Assembly: GCF_016862275.1 (NCBI RefSeq)
Contig: NZ_BOMQ01000008.1
Coordinates: 186,001 to 250,000 of the forward strand
DNA: 64,000 bases
Direction: 5' to 3'
From: Actinoplanes nipponensis
GTDB taxonomy: Bacteria > Actinomycetota > Actinomycetes > Mycobacteriales > Micromonosporaceae
This document shows, in pieces, positions 1-9,143 of the stretch. Numbering within the stretch: the first letter of the stretch is position 1; every line of letters begins with the position of its first letter. The position numbers and the translations under genes are program-made. Below the pieces are notes generated by a model, which ran no database searches, was not told the DNA's origin, and saw only the letters and a program-made list of their open reading frames with translations.

Positions 1-795
1 GCCGGCGTCGACATCCTGCTCGACGAGAGCCTCGGCCTGGAGGGACGCGCCGGCTACTACGACCAGGCCGGTGCCCTGGTGGACATGTTGCAGAGTCACG
101 CCCTGCATGTGCTGTCCTTCCTGGCCATGGAGCCGCCGAGCAGCCTCGACGCCCAGGATCTGCGGGACGGGGCCGCCGCCGTCCTGCGGGCCACCCGGGT
201 GTGGCAGAACGACCCGGTGGGCAGCAGCCGCCGCGCCCGCTACACCGCGGGTACGGTAGGCGACCGCTCGCTGCCGTCCTACGTCGATGAGGACGGCGTC
301 GATCCGGACCGGGGTACCGAGACCTTCGCCGAGGTGACGGTGGAGGTGAACACCTGGCGGTGGGCCGGGGTGCCCTTCCGGCTACGCGCGGGCAAGGCCC
401 TGCGACGGCTGGACAAACACGTGGTGATCACCTTCCGCGAGCCCAAATGGGTCCCGGAAGGACTATTGGGCTGCACACACACGGATCGCGTACATATCGG
501 TCTCGACCCCGAGGTGCTCCGGCTGGACTTCAACGTCAACGGCCCCGCCGACCCCCGTACCGTCGAACGCGTCCAGATGACCGTGCAGCTCGCGCCCGGC
601 GATCTGCCGCCCTACGGCCAGGTACTGGCCGGGGTACTGACCGGAAACCCCACTCTGTCGGTCCGCGGCGACGCGGCCGAGCAGACCTGGCGGATCGTGG
701 AGCCGGTCCTGCGGGCATGGCGCGACGGACACGTGCCCCTGCAGGAGTACGTCGCGGGCAGCGACGGCCCCGCAAGCGACCGCAGTCCGGAGTGA
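1..795 (+). CDS. zwf: Glucose-6-phosphate dehydrogenase, C-terminal part (5' end outside window)
   Basis: The frame is open from the left edge and encodes the C-terminal half of glucose-6-phosphate dehydrogenase, which oxidises glucose 6-phosphate to 6-phosphogluconolactone and yields NADPH in the cytosol. The visible part begins in the conserved segment EGRAGYYDQAGALVDMLQ, near residues 21-31 of the fragment, and continues with FRLRAGKAL, the Arg/Lys substrate-binding region. The C-terminal half keeps the usual beta-sheet segments. About 264 codons are present, against about 460-510 residues for the family, so roughly 200 N-terminal residues with the NADP-binding fold lie outside the window. 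Nothing in the visible part suggests inactivation. A GH3 glycosidase follows 112 nt later on the same strand. Confidence 0.93.
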   Translation, partial: AGVDILLDESLGLEGRAGYYDQAGALVDMLQSHALHVLSFLAMEPPSSLDAQDLRDGAAAVLRATRVWQNDPVGSSRRARYTAGTVGDRSLPSYVDEDGVDPDRGTETFAEVTVEVNTWRWAGVPFRLRAGKALRRLDKHVVITFREPKWVPEGLLGCTHTDRVHIGLDPEVLRLDFNVNGPADPRTVERVQMTVQLAPGDLPPYGQVLAGVLTGNPTLSVRGDAAEQTWRIVEPVLRAWRDGHVPLQEYVAGSDGPASDRSPE

Positions 796-907
796 AAGGA
801 CGGCGAGATCCTCGCGTCGCCGGCGCCGGATCGTGCCGGCGACTTGCCGCCGGGCCCGGCGCGGCGCAGGATGAACCTTGACCAACACCGCGCCGGTAGG
901 AGGTCCC

Positions 908-3034
908 GTGTCATCGTCGACGCCCCAGCACGGCTCTGCTCGTGAACGGGCCGAGAAGCTGGTCGGGGCCATGACGCTGGAGCAGAAGATCGCTCAGCTG
1001 CACGGCGCCATGGAGACCATCGACATCTACGCGCTCAGCGCGCAACTTGCGGAGTCCGGGGCGGACATGGACCAGCTCGCCGCCCAGGTTCAGGTCGAGC
1101 GGCACGTCGCGGCGATCGACGAACTCGGCATCCCGCGGTTCCGGATCACCAACGGCCCGGTCGGGGTGGGCATGGGTGACGGAACGCCCAGCCCGCCCGC
1201 CACCTCGCTGCCGATGACGATCGGCGTCGCCGCCGGTTTCGACCCCGAGCTGGCGCACACCTACGGCGACATCATCGGCTCGGAGACGGCTACGCTCGGC
1301 CAGCACGTGCTGGAGGGCCCCGGCGTGTGCCTGCACCGCACCACGATCGCCGGTCGCAACTTCGAGTACTTCTCCGAGGACCCCTACCTGACCGGCGTGA
1401 TGGGGGTCGCGGTGACCAGGGCCATCCAGGCGCATGACGTGATCGCCATGGGCAAGCACTACGTGGTCAACGACCAGGAGTACGAGCGGTTCCGGGCCAG
1501 CGTCGAGGTGGACGAGCACGTGCTGCGTGAGCTCTACCTGCTGCCGTTCGAGATGCTGGTCAAGGATGCCGGTCTCGCCGCGATCATGAGCGCCTACAAC
1601 CGCATCCGCGGGGTCTACGCCACCGAATACCGCCACACCCTCACCGACATCCTGCGCACCGAATGGGGCTTCGAGGGGTACGTTCAGTCCGACTTCTGGT
1701 CCTGCCGTTCGGCTGCGCCATCCCTGAACGCCGGCATGGACCACGAGATGCCGGACGCCAAGTGGCTCAACGAGACGAACGTCAAGGCCGCCCTGCAGGA
1801 CACCAGCCTGGAGATCGAAACGGTGAACCGGGCCCTGGTGCGCCGTTACACGCAGATGTTCCGATTCGGACAGTTCGACCGCCCGTACGCGCCCGGCGAG
1901 ATCGACGCTCGCGGCCACGGGGCGGCCGCACGGACGATCGGTTCACAGATCGCGGTCCTGCTCAAGAATGACGGTGGGGTGCTGCCGCTGGATCCCCACG
2001 TCGGTTCCATCGTCATCATCGGCCAGCCGGCGTTCGTCGACCAGGCCTGCCTGGGCGGTGGCGGTTCCTCCAAGGTCATCCCGCTGTACACGGTGCCGCC
2101 GCTGGACGGCCTGCGCGACGTGCTGCGCGATCTCGGCTCGGCGGCGACGGTCACCAAGGTCACCGTCGGCGAGGACCTGTCCAACCTCGACGCGGCCAGG
2201 TCGGCCGCCCGGCAGGCCGATGTGGTCGTGCTGATGGCCGGGCTCGTGGCCACCGAGGGCACCGACCAGTCCGACGCCACCATGCCCCACGACCAGAACC
2301 GCATGCTCGACGAGCTGCTGGGCGTCAACCCGACCACGGTGGTCGTGCTCAAGGACAGCAATCCGGTGCTGATGCCGTGGCTGGACAAGGCTCCTGCGGT
2401 GCTCGAAGCCTGGAACCAGGGCGCCGAGGACGGGCATGTCGTCGCCGACCTGCTGTTCGGCGTGGTCAACCCGTCCGGCAAGGTGCCCACCTCCTATCCT
2501 GCATCGGCGGACGACACGCTGTACGCGGGCCGGCCGGAGCGCTACCCCGGCACCGACGAGGGGGACGGCTATCCGGTGATCCGCTACTCCGAGGGCCTCG
2601 AGGTCGGTTACCGTTGGTTCCAGGCGCAAGGTATCGAGCCGCTGTTCGGGTTCGGATTCGGTCTGTCCTATACGACCTTCGACCTCAGCGCGGTGGCGGT
2701 CGATGCGCCCGACGCGGGCCATGCGCCCCTGACGGTGACCGCGACGGTGACCAACACCGGAGCTGTACGCGGCGCCGAAGTGGTGCAGGTCTACCTCGGG
2801 GTGCCGGTGTCGGGACAGCCGCCCAAGCGGCTCGTCGGTTTCCGGAAAGTGTGGGTGGAACCGGGGGAGCATCAGCAGATCACGATCACGGTCGACCCGG
2901 CCACGACCAACCATCCGTTCGCTGTCTGGGACTACGGCACCCGCGGCTTCGTCACCAGACCCGGCGAGTACACCGTCTATGTGGGCACTTCCGCCGACGA
3001 CACCCCGCACACGGCGACGCTCACCGTGCAGTGA
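908..3034 (+). CDS. Glycoside hydrolase family 3 protein (beta-glucosidase-like)
   Basis: A GH3 enzyme of about 708 residues, expected to release beta-linked terminal sugars such as glucose or xylose from oligosaccharides. The N-terminal barrel shows the GH3 signatures KHYVVNDQEYER (substrate binding) and GYVQSDFWS, whose Asp near residue 262 fits the retaining nucleophile. The central alpha/beta sandwich and a C-terminal fibronectin-III-like domain (about residues 590-700) follow. No signal peptide is visible, so it probably acts on imported oligosaccharides. I chose GTG at 908 because AGGAGG lies 4 nt upstream at 898-903. An in-frame TTG at 878 would add ten residues but lacks such a site. 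The uronate catabolic pair begins about 50 nt downstream. The exact substrate cannot be read from sequence. Confidence 0.9.
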   Translation: MSSSTPQHGSARERAEKLVGAMTLEQKIAQLHGAMETIDIYALSAQLAESGADMDQLAAQVQVERHVAAIDELGIPRFRITNGPVGVGMGDGTPSPPATSLPMTIGVAAGFDPELAHTYGDIIGSETATLGQHVLEGPGVCLHRTTIAGRNFEYFSEDPYLTGVMGVAVTRAIQAHDVIAMGKHYVVNDQEYERFRASVEVDEHVLRELYLLPFEMLVKDAGLAAIMSAYNRIRGVYATEYRHTLTDILRTEWGFEGYVQSDFWSCRSAAPSLNAGMDHEMPDAKWLNETNVKAALQDTSLEIETVNRALVRRYTQMFRFGQFDRPYAPGEIDARGHGAAARTIGSQIAVLLKNDGGVLPLDPHVGSIVIIGQPAFVDQACLGGGGSSKVIPLYTVPPLDGLRDVLRDLGSAATVTKVTVGEDLSNLDAARSAARQADVVVLMAGLVATEGTDQSDATMPHDQNRMLDELLGVNPTTVVVLKDSNPVLMPWLDKAPAVLEAWNQGAEDGHVVADLLFGVVNPSGKVPTSYPASADDTLYAGRPERYPGTDEGDGYPVIRYSEGLEVGYRWFQAQGIEPLFGFGFGLSYTTFDLSAVAVDAPDAGHAPLTVTATVTNTGAVRGAEVVQVYLGVPVSGQPPKRLVGFRKVWVEPGEHQQITITVDPATTNHPFAVWDYGTRGFVTRPGEYTVYVGTSADDTPHTATLTVQ

Positions 3035-3087
3035 GTGCTGAGCCCGGGAACCCCCGGCGCGCAAGGTAGGTGGAAAGGGGCCGGCGC

Positions 3088-4503
3088 ATGGCAGGAAACC
3101 TCCTTGAGGTGCACCCCGATCGCCTGTTGCCGGCGGATCCAGGAACCCGGGCGATCGCCCGCCGGCTGTACGACCGCGTGCGGCAGCTGCCGGTGATCTC
3201 GCCGCACGGGCACGTGGACCCCGCCGTCCTGCTCGACAACCACCCGTTCCCGGATCCCACGACGCTGCTGCTCACGCCGGATCACTACATGACCCGGTTG
3301 CTGCACGCCGACGGTGTCGAGCTGTCCGCGCTCGGCGTCGGTCAGGGCGAGTTGTCCGAGGCGGCGTCGCGGCAGGCGTGGCGGCTGCTGTGCGAGCGGT
3401 GGCACGTCTATCAGGGCACTCCGGTGCGCTACTGGCTCGAGGCGGAACTGTCGGACATTTTCGGTGTGACGCTGGCTCCGTCGGCGAGCAGTGCGGATGC
3501 CATCTACGACCAGATCAGCACCGCGCTCGCCGAGGAAGCCTTCCGCCCGAGGGCGTTGTACGAGCGCTTCGGCATCTCGGTGCTGGCCACGACCGACGAT
3601 CCCTGTTCCGATCTGGCCGCGCACGCCGCCCTCGCCGCCGACCCGGCATGGCACGGCCGGGTGATCCCGACGTTCCGTCCGGACCGGTATCTGGAACCGG
3701 GGCAGGAAGGCTGGTGCGGCGCGGTGGCCGCCCTCGGCCGCAGCGCCGACATCGACGTCGGCGACTACGCCGGCTACGTCGAAGCCCTCGAGCGCCGCCG
3801 CCGGTACTTCGTCGCGCACGGCGCGGTCTCGGCCGACCACAGCCACCCGGATGTGCGCACGGATCCCCTGAGCCCGGCCGAGGCCGCGCGCATCTACCGG
3901 GCCGCGCTCGCCGGCGAGGCCGGGCCCGGGGAGGCCGCCGCCTTCCGCCGCCACATGCTGCTGGAGATGGCCCGAATGTCCTGCGAGGACGGCCTGGTCA
4001 TGACCCTGCATCCAGGCGTACGGCGCAACCACCACGGACCGACCTTCCAGCGATACGGCGCGGACGTGGGCGCGGACATACCGTTCGGGGTCGAGTTCTC
4101 CGACGCCTTGCGGCCGCTGCTGGAGCGGTACGGCACCAGCCCGGGTTTCCATCTCGTCGCCTTCACGGTCGACGAGACCGTATGGTCGCGGGAACTCGCG
4201 CCGATGGCCGGCTTCTACCCCTGCCTGTACGTCGGCGTGCCGTGGTGGTTCCTCGACGCCCCGTACGCGATCGGACGGTTCCGGGCGACGGTGACGGAGA
4301 CGGCAGGCTTCTCCCGCACGTCCGGATTCGTCGACGACACCCGGGCCTTCTGCTCCATCCCGGCCCGGCACGACATGTCGCGCCGGGTCGAGGCCGGCTT
4401 CCTCGCCGGCCTGGTCGCCGAGAACCGCCTCGGCGAACAGGAGGCGGCCGACATCGCGGTGCGCCTCACGTCGGACCAGCCGAAGGCGGTGTTCAAGCTG
4501 TGA
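3088..4503 (+). CDS. uxaC: Glucuronate (uronate) isomerase
   Basis: Uronate isomerase, interconverting D-glucuronate and D-fructuronate, or D-galacturonate and D-tagaturonate, the first step of hexuronate catabolism. It belongs to the amidohydrolase-superfamily barrel enzymes. The metal-binding His-x-His motif sits at residues 40 and 42 in SPHGHVDP, followed by the family segment LLTPDHYMTRLL. Length (471 residues) matches UxaC. I prefer ATG 3088, preceded by GAAAGGGG, over an in-frame GTG at 3070. The stop codon overlaps the GTG start of the next gene (GTGA), which implies translational coupling with the partner oxidoreductase. With the pectate lyase elsewhere in the window this supports growth on plant uronic acids; that link is inference. 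Confidence 0.93.
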   Translation: MAGNLLEVHPDRLLPADPGTRAIARRLYDRVRQLPVISPHGHVDPAVLLDNHPFPDPTTLLLTPDHYMTRLLHADGVELSALGVGQGELSEAASRQAWRLLCERWHVYQGTPVRYWLEAELSDIFGVTLAPSASSADAIYDQISTALAEEAFRPRALYERFGISVLATTDDPCSDLAAHAALAADPAWHGRVIPTFRPDRYLEPGQEGWCGAVAALGRSADIDVGDYAGYVEALERRRRYFVAHGAVSADHSHPDVRTDPLSPAEAARIYRAALAGEAGPGEAAAFRRHMLLEMARMSCEDGLVMTLHPGVRRNHHGPTFQRYGADVGADIPFGVEFSDALRPLLERYGTSPGFHLVAFTVDETVWSRELAPMAGFYPCLYVGVPWWFLDAPYAIGRFRATVTETAGFSRTSGFVDDTRAFCSIPARHDMSRRVEAGFLAGLVAENRLGEQEAADIAVRLTSDQPKAVFKL

Positions 4504-5888
4504 ACGCGCTGCTGTCGCGGTCGGCCGGGCACGGGCGGGCCGCGCCGCCGGTGCGGCTGGTGCATCTGGGACTCGGGAACTTCTTCCGGGCCCACCAGTG
4601 CTGGTACACCGACCACGCCCCGGACGCCGCCGACTGGGGCTATGCCGCCTTCTCCGGGCGGGGCGGCGGCGGGTTACCGACGCGCCTGACCGCGCAGGAC
4701 GGGCTCTACACCCTGGTCACCCGGGGTGCTGCCGGCGACACCTTCGAGGTGGTGAACAGCCTGGCGCGAGCGCACGACGCCGATGATCACCAGGCCTGGC
4801 TGACCTACTTCGGCTCACCGCGGCTGAGCGTCGTGACCTTGACCGTCACCGAAGCGGGCTACCTGCGCGGACCGGACGGCGGCCTGGACGCCGGGCGCCC
4901 CGAGGTGCAAGCCGACCTCGCCGCGCTACGCGCCGATCTCTCGGCAGTGGTACGCACCGCGCCGGCCCGTCTGGTGGCCGGACTGGTCGCGCGCCGCTCG
5001 GCCGGTGCCGGCCCTGTCGCGCTCGTACCCTGCGACAACGTGCCGGGCAACGGAGCGATCGTGGACCGGGTGGTCCGCGACATGGCGCACCTGCTCGACC
5101 CGGCCCTGACCGACTGGCTCGACGATTCGTTGACGGTGGTGACCACGGCAGTGGACCGGATCACCCCGCGCCCCACCCCGGACGAGTCCGGCCGCGTCCG
5201 CCAGGCGACGGGGTTCGACGACGACTGTCCGGTGGTCACCGAGCCGTTCCGGGAGTGGGTGCTCAGCGGCCGCTTCCCAGCCGGTCGCCCGGGCTGGCAG
5301 GACGCCGGGGCCACCTTCACCGACGACGTGACGCCCTACGAGCGCCGCAAGCTGTGGCTGCTCAACGGCGCACATTCGCTGCTGGCCTACGCGGGGTCGA
5401 TCCGCGGGCACACCAGCGTGTCGCAAGCCGTCGGCGACGCCACCTGCCGGCAGTGGCTGGAGCAGTGGTGGCAGGCCGCCTCGCGGCAGCTGGACCAGCG
5501 CGAAGCCGACCTGGCGGCGTACCGTCACGCGTTGCTGGACCGGTTCGCGAATCCTCGGATGCATCACCAGCTTGCCCAGATCGGCGCGGACGGCTCGCAG
5601 AAGCTGCCCATCCGCATCCTGCCGGTGCTGCGCGCGGAGCGGGCCGCGGGCCGGATGCCCACCGGCGCCACACTTGTCCTCGCCGCCTGGATCTGCTGCC
5701 TGCGGGGCCTCGGCGCCCCGGTCTCCGACGTCCACGCGCAGTCGGTGGTCCCGCTGGCCGACGGACCGCTGCGCGACGCCGCACGGCGGGTGCTGCACGA
5801 TCTCGACCCCGCCCTCGGTGAGGACGCCGAGGTGGTCGCCACCGTGTGGCAGCAGTGTCAGGAACTCGCCGGCGGGGCGACGACATGA
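4500..5888 (+). CDS. uxuB: Mannonate/mannitol dehydrogenase family oxidoreductase (probable fructuronate reductase)
   Basis: Long-chain polyol dehydrogenase family protein of 462 residues. After UxaC the expected reaction is NADH-dependent reduction of D-fructuronate to D-mannonate. The N-terminal Rossmann segment (VRLVHLGLGNFFRAHQ) and the family signature KLWLLNGAHSLLAY are present; K284, N289 and H292 fit the catalytic Lys-Asn-His pattern. I chose GTG at 4500 because it overlaps the uxaC stop as GTGA and because the fold begins about 18 residues later. Large upstream in-frame extension is out-of-frame reading of uxaC. Neither mannonate dehydratase nor KDG kinase/aldolase is in the window, so the pathway must be completed elsewhere. 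Tagaturonate or mannitol as substrate cannot be excluded. Confidence 0.85.
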   Translation: MNALLSRSAGHGRAAPPVRLVHLGLGNFFRAHQCWYTDHAPDAADWGYAAFSGRGGGGLPTRLTAQDGLYTLVTRGAAGDTFEVVNSLARAHDADDHQAWLTYFGSPRLSVVTLTVTEAGYLRGPDGGLDAGRPEVQADLAALRADLSAVVRTAPARLVAGLVARRSAGAGPVALVPCDNVPGNGAIVDRVVRDMAHLLDPALTDWLDDSLTVVTTAVDRITPRPTPDESGRVRQATGFDDDCPVVTEPFREWVLSGRFPAGRPGWQDAGATFTDDVTPYERRKLWLLNGAHSLLAYAGSIRGHTSVSQAVGDATCRQWLEQWWQAASRQLDQREADLAAYRHALLDRFANPRMHHQLAQIGADGSQKLPIRILPVLRAERAAGRMPTGATLVLAAWICCLRGLGAPVSDVHAQSVVPLADGPLRDAARRVLHDLDPALGEDAEVVATVWQQCQELAGGATT

Positions 5889-5913
5889 CGGCTGACACAG
5901 GAAGGTCGTTGCC

Positions 5914-6620
5914 ATGACGCAGCTGGCGAGTATGGGCGGGGACACCTCGGCTGACTTCGACCGCGCCGGTAGTGGCGAGTCGGTCGCGCTGCGACCGTAT
6001 GAACTGTCGGACGTGGCGGGTCCATTGAGCGCCGATGACCTGGAGGCCGTGGACGCTGCACGCCTTCGGCGCGGCGCTGGACAACCCGGAGCTCACCGTG
6101 TTCTGCGTCGTCGGTGACGGCGAGGCGGAGACCGGTCCGCTGGCCGGAAGCTGGCACGCCAACAAGTTCCTCAACCCGGCCCGCGACGGGGCGGTGCTGC
6201 CGATCCTCGCCCTGAACGAGTACAAGATCGCCAACCCGACCATCCTGGCCCGCATCCCCGAGCCGGAGCTGCTGGAGCTGATGCGCGGCTACGGCTACGC
6301 CCCGCAGGTCGTGGCCGGCGACGATCCGGCCGCCGTGCACCAGCGGTTCGCGGGCGTCCTGGACGACTGCCTGCAGCAGATCGTCGACATCCAGCGCGCC
6401 GCGCGTGCCGGCGGCGACGACGGCCGCCCCGCATGGCCGATGATCGTCCTGCGTACTCCGAAGGGCTGGACCCGACGTCATCGACCGTGTGCCCTCGCTC
6501 GGCGCCCGCGCGGCGGGTCTGCGGCAGGACATGGTCGACGCTCGGCTGGCCGCCCGCACCTACACCCGCGAGCACGGCGCCGACATGCCGGCGGTCGCGG
6601 ACTGGGTCTGGCCCGGGTGA
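5914..6620 (+). pseudogene. xfp: Phosphoketolase remnant with two internal deletions
   Basis: Three pieces of a xylulose-5-phosphate/fructose-6-phosphate phosphoketolase are joined in different frames. Piece 1 (from ATG 5914) reads to [12 protein letters not shown], the N-terminal helix. Piece 2 (about 6050-6472) reads [20 protein letters not shown], then [19 protein letters not shown] and VLRTPKGWT, the thiamine-diphosphate core. Piece 3 (6474-6620) reads [18 protein letters not shown] to [16 protein letters not shown] and stop, the authentic C-terminus. Compared with about 790-800 residues in the family, roughly 120 residues are missing at the first junction and about 350 at the second. Both junctions shift frame, so no functional enzyme is possible. 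The piece order and family are read directly; deletion sizes are estimates from family length. Confidence 0.9.
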
Positions 6621-6658
6621 GCCACCGGCCACCGGCGCACCGGTAAGGGGCGGATCCG

Positions 6659-7702
6659 ATGAGGTGGACGCCGCCTCAGCGGTGGACGGGCGTCGCCTGG
6701 CCGGTCGCGCAGCAGAGTGTCGCGGCGGTCATCGCGTGGCTGATCGCCGTACGGATCGCCCATCACGCGGACCCGCTCTTCGCGCCGATCGCGGCAGTCA
6801 TCGGGTTGAACGTCGCGCTGGGACGACGCGGCTCGAACGTCGTGCACATGCTGTTCGGCGTGCTGATCGGAGTGCTGGTGGCCGAGGCGGCGTTCTGGCT
6901 GGCCGGCGGCGGCGTCTGGACCCTGGCGGCGTCGATCTTCGTGGCCATGCTGGTCGCCGCCGCGGTGGGCGGCGCCCGGATCCTGCGGGCGCAGGCGGCG
7001 GTCAGCGCGATCCTGGTCACCGTCCTGGGCCACCCGGAGCAGGGCTGGGATCGTCTGGCGGATGCCGCGATCGGCGGCGTGGTCGCGCTGACGTTCAGTC
7101 AGGTGTTGTTCCCGCCGGAGCCGCTGCGGCTGCTCAGGCGCGCGCAGGCGAAGGTGCTGTCGAGCCTCACGGACGGTCTCCGGATGACCGCTGACGCGGT
7201 GGAACAGGGTGACCGGCAGCGCGCGACAGCCGCCACCACGAAGCTGCGGAACCTGCGGGACGATCTGGCGGAGCTCAGCACCTCCCGAGCGGCCAGCGCA
7301 CGGATCATCCGGCACGCGTTCCCCTGGCGGCGCCGGGCCGGGCCGGTCGTGACCGAACGGGAACGTGCGGACCACCTTGATCTGCTGGTCGGCAGCTGCC
7401 TCATGCTCACCCGTACCGCCATAGCCGTCGACGGCCCGCAGCGTTTCCCGCTGGCGGCCATCATCCGGCAACTGGCCGGCGAGCTCGAAGGTCTTGCCGC
7501 GGACCCGGGGGACCGGTCGGTTCGGCAGAGCGTCGCCGAGCGTGCCGACGAGCTGGCCAGGTGGCTGGTCGAGCACGGCGGTGAGGTGCCGGCCCAGTCC
7601 GCGCTCGCCGACGCGTACGCCGGCATCCGGATGGTCGCCGCCGACGTCATGATGGTCGCGGGAATCGAAGACGAACAGAGCACGACGACCACGGCGAGTT
7701 GA
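6659..7702 (+). CDS. FUSC-family / aromatic-acid-exporter-like membrane protein
   Basis: Integral membrane protein of 347 residues resembling the FUSC/ArAE group, whose members move aromatic acids or other organic anions out of the cell. The N-terminal half (about residues 12-150) holds about five hydrophobic helices, including the segment around PLFAPIAAVIGLNVALGRRG that is typical of the family. The C-terminal half (about 160-335) is a charged, helical cytoplasmic domain. ATG 6659 is preceded by AAGGGGCGG. It follows the phosphoketolase wreck by 38 nt and precedes the lactonase by 15 nt, so it may share a transcript with the latter. The substrate is unknown. Confidence 0.75.
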   Translation: MRWTPPQRWTGVAWPVAQQSVAAVIAWLIAVRIAHHADPLFAPIAAVIGLNVALGRRGSNVVHMLFGVLIGVLVAEAAFWLAGGGVWTLAASIFVAMLVAAAVGGARILRAQAAVSAILVTVLGHPEQGWDRLADAAIGGVVALTFSQVLFPPEPLRLLRRAQAKVLSSLTDGLRMTADAVEQGDRQRATAATTKLRNLRDDLAELSTSRAASARIIRHAFPWRRRAGPVVTERERADHLDLLVGSCLMLTRTAIAVDGPQRFPLAAIIRQLAGELEGLAADPGDRSVRQSVAERADELARWLVEHGGEVPAQSALADAYAGIRMVAADVMMVAGIEDEQSTTTTAS

Positions 7703-7717
7703 ACTCCAGGAGGACGG

Positions 7718-8563
7718 ATGAGGGTAGAGCAGCTGACAGACCCCGTCGCTTACCATGCCGAGGGCCCGGTGTGGTATCCCGGCTGGGGTGGGCTGCGGTT
7801 CGTCGACATGCTGGCCGGCGATGTCATGAGCCTCGCGGAGGACGGCTCCCTGTCACGCCGCCACGTCGGAGAGGTGGCCGCGGCGCTGCGGCCACGCGCC
7901 GGCGGTGGCGCGGTCATAGGCGTGAAACGAGGGTTCGCCCTGGAGGATCCCGACGGGACGCTGACGGCGCTGCCGCACCTGTGGACCGACGCCCGGGTAC
8001 GGATGAACGAGGGCGGCTGCGACCCGGACGGCAATTTCTACTGTGGATCCATGGCCTACGACCAGTCACCCGGCGCGGCCGCCGTCTACCGGCTCGCGCC
8101 CGACGGATCCGTGCGGATCGTGCTGGACCGGGTCACCGTGTCCAACGGACTGGAATGGAGCCCGGACGGCTCACGGGTCTACTACAACGACACCGCCACC
8201 TGTGCCATCTCGGTGTTCGACTACGACGCCCGGGCCGGACTGACGAACCGGCGCACGTTCGCCGAGCTGCCCGACGGCGGCCGCCCCGACGGGCTGACCG
8301 TCGATGCCGACGGCGGGGTGTGGACCGCGGTCTCCAACGGCGGCGCCGTCTACCGCTACAGCCCCGGCGGCGTACTCGACGACAAGCTGGAGGTGCCGGC
8401 GCGGAAGGTGACCGCCTGCACCTTCGGCGGCGAACGCCTCGACCAACTGTTCATCACCACGTCGCAGGAGAACGTCGACACCCGCGACGACCCGCTGGCC
8501 GGGTCGCTCTTTCGCGCCGACGTGGGCGTCGAAGGTCAGCCGGTCCGCTTGTTCGCGGGTTGA
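7718..8563 (+). CDS. SMP-30/gluconolactonase family protein
   Basis: Six-bladed beta-propeller lactonase of 281 residues (SMP-30/LRE family), which hydrolyses sugar lactones to aldonic or uronic acids using one divalent metal. The expected ligands are visible: Glu15 in AEGPVW, the Asn of VSNGLEWSPDG and the Asp of GRPDGLTVDADG. The start ATG has a strong AGGAGG 6 nt upstream. Its neighbours (hexuronate enzymes upstream, a LarA-like protein downstream) suggest a role in sugar-acid metabolism, but the specific lactone cannot be deduced. Confidence 0.88.
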   Translation: MRVEQLTDPVAYHAEGPVWYPGWGGLRFVDMLAGDVMSLAEDGSLSRRHVGEVAAALRPRAGGGAVIGVKRGFALEDPDGTLTALPHLWTDARVRMNEGGCDPDGNFYCGSMAYDQSPGAAAVYRLAPDGSVRIVLDRVTVSNGLEWSPDGSRVYYNDTATCAISVFDYDARAGLTNRRTFAELPDGGRPDGLTVDADGGVWTAVSNGGAVYRYSPGGVLDDKLEVPARKVTACTFGGERLDQLFITTSQENVDTRDDPLAGSLFRADVGVEGQPVRLFAG

Positions 8564-8580
8564 GATCGACGGGGGACCGG

Positions 8581-9008
8581 TCAGCTCGCCGACTCAGGGT
8601 CGCGGATCACGACCACCGGACACGGTGACTGGGTGAGGCACTGGGTGGACACCCTCGACCAGCCACAGCTCGACATCGGGCCGGTCGGCGTCGACCGAGG
8701 CCCGCCGAATGCTTTCCCGCAGGGTTTCTCCCGCGCGACTCCTCGATCAGCATCCGGGCCGGGTCGCCGTACAGGACCTGGGAGGTCACGGTGACATCCG
8801 CAGCGCCCACGCGTGCCACCACGTCCTGCACGCCGGAGGTGACCTCCTGCAGCAGGGCCGTGCGGAGTTCGGCCACGGAGCGCAGCGCCGAGAGTCGCTC
8901 GACCTCCTGCGGCGTGCCGCTCGGGTGCCATGCGTTGATCGCCCGTACCGGAGGGCATCGTCGGACTCCGGCGAGCCGTCGACGCCTACCCCCGGTCGCC
9001 GCGCACAT
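8581..9008 (-). pseudogene. Universal stress protein, frameshifted
   Basis: A UspA-type sequence read in three frames. VGVDGSPESDDALRYG (codons from 8989 downward) is the N-terminal nucleotide-binding strand. A second frame gives the middle, AINAWHPSGTPQEVERLS to DPARMLIEES. A third gives the C-terminus VSTQCLTQSPCPVVVIRD and stop at 8581. The reading frame of the N-terminal piece has no start codon in front of it. At least two frameshifts therefore separate recognisable USP segments, and the glycine-rich ATP-binding loop region is lost. It sits head-on to the lactonase gene with 17 nt between stops. USPs bind ATP and act in dormancy or stress; this copy is not functional. Confidence 0.82.
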
Positions 9009-9143
9009 GGTGGGCCGTGCGGTGTACCGGGCCGGACAGGTCAGGAAGGACCTGCTCGTGGTCGACGAACTGGCCGACGACCGCAGGAACGATCAAGCTT
9101 CCGCGCGGTGATCCGTTACGGCACGGCTCCCGGCATCCGGGGC

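Noticed and set aside
911..3064. Long minus-strand open frames opposite the GH3 gene
   Set aside because: Composition typical of antisense reading in high-GC DNA, no domain or ribosome site; the plus strand is clearly coding.
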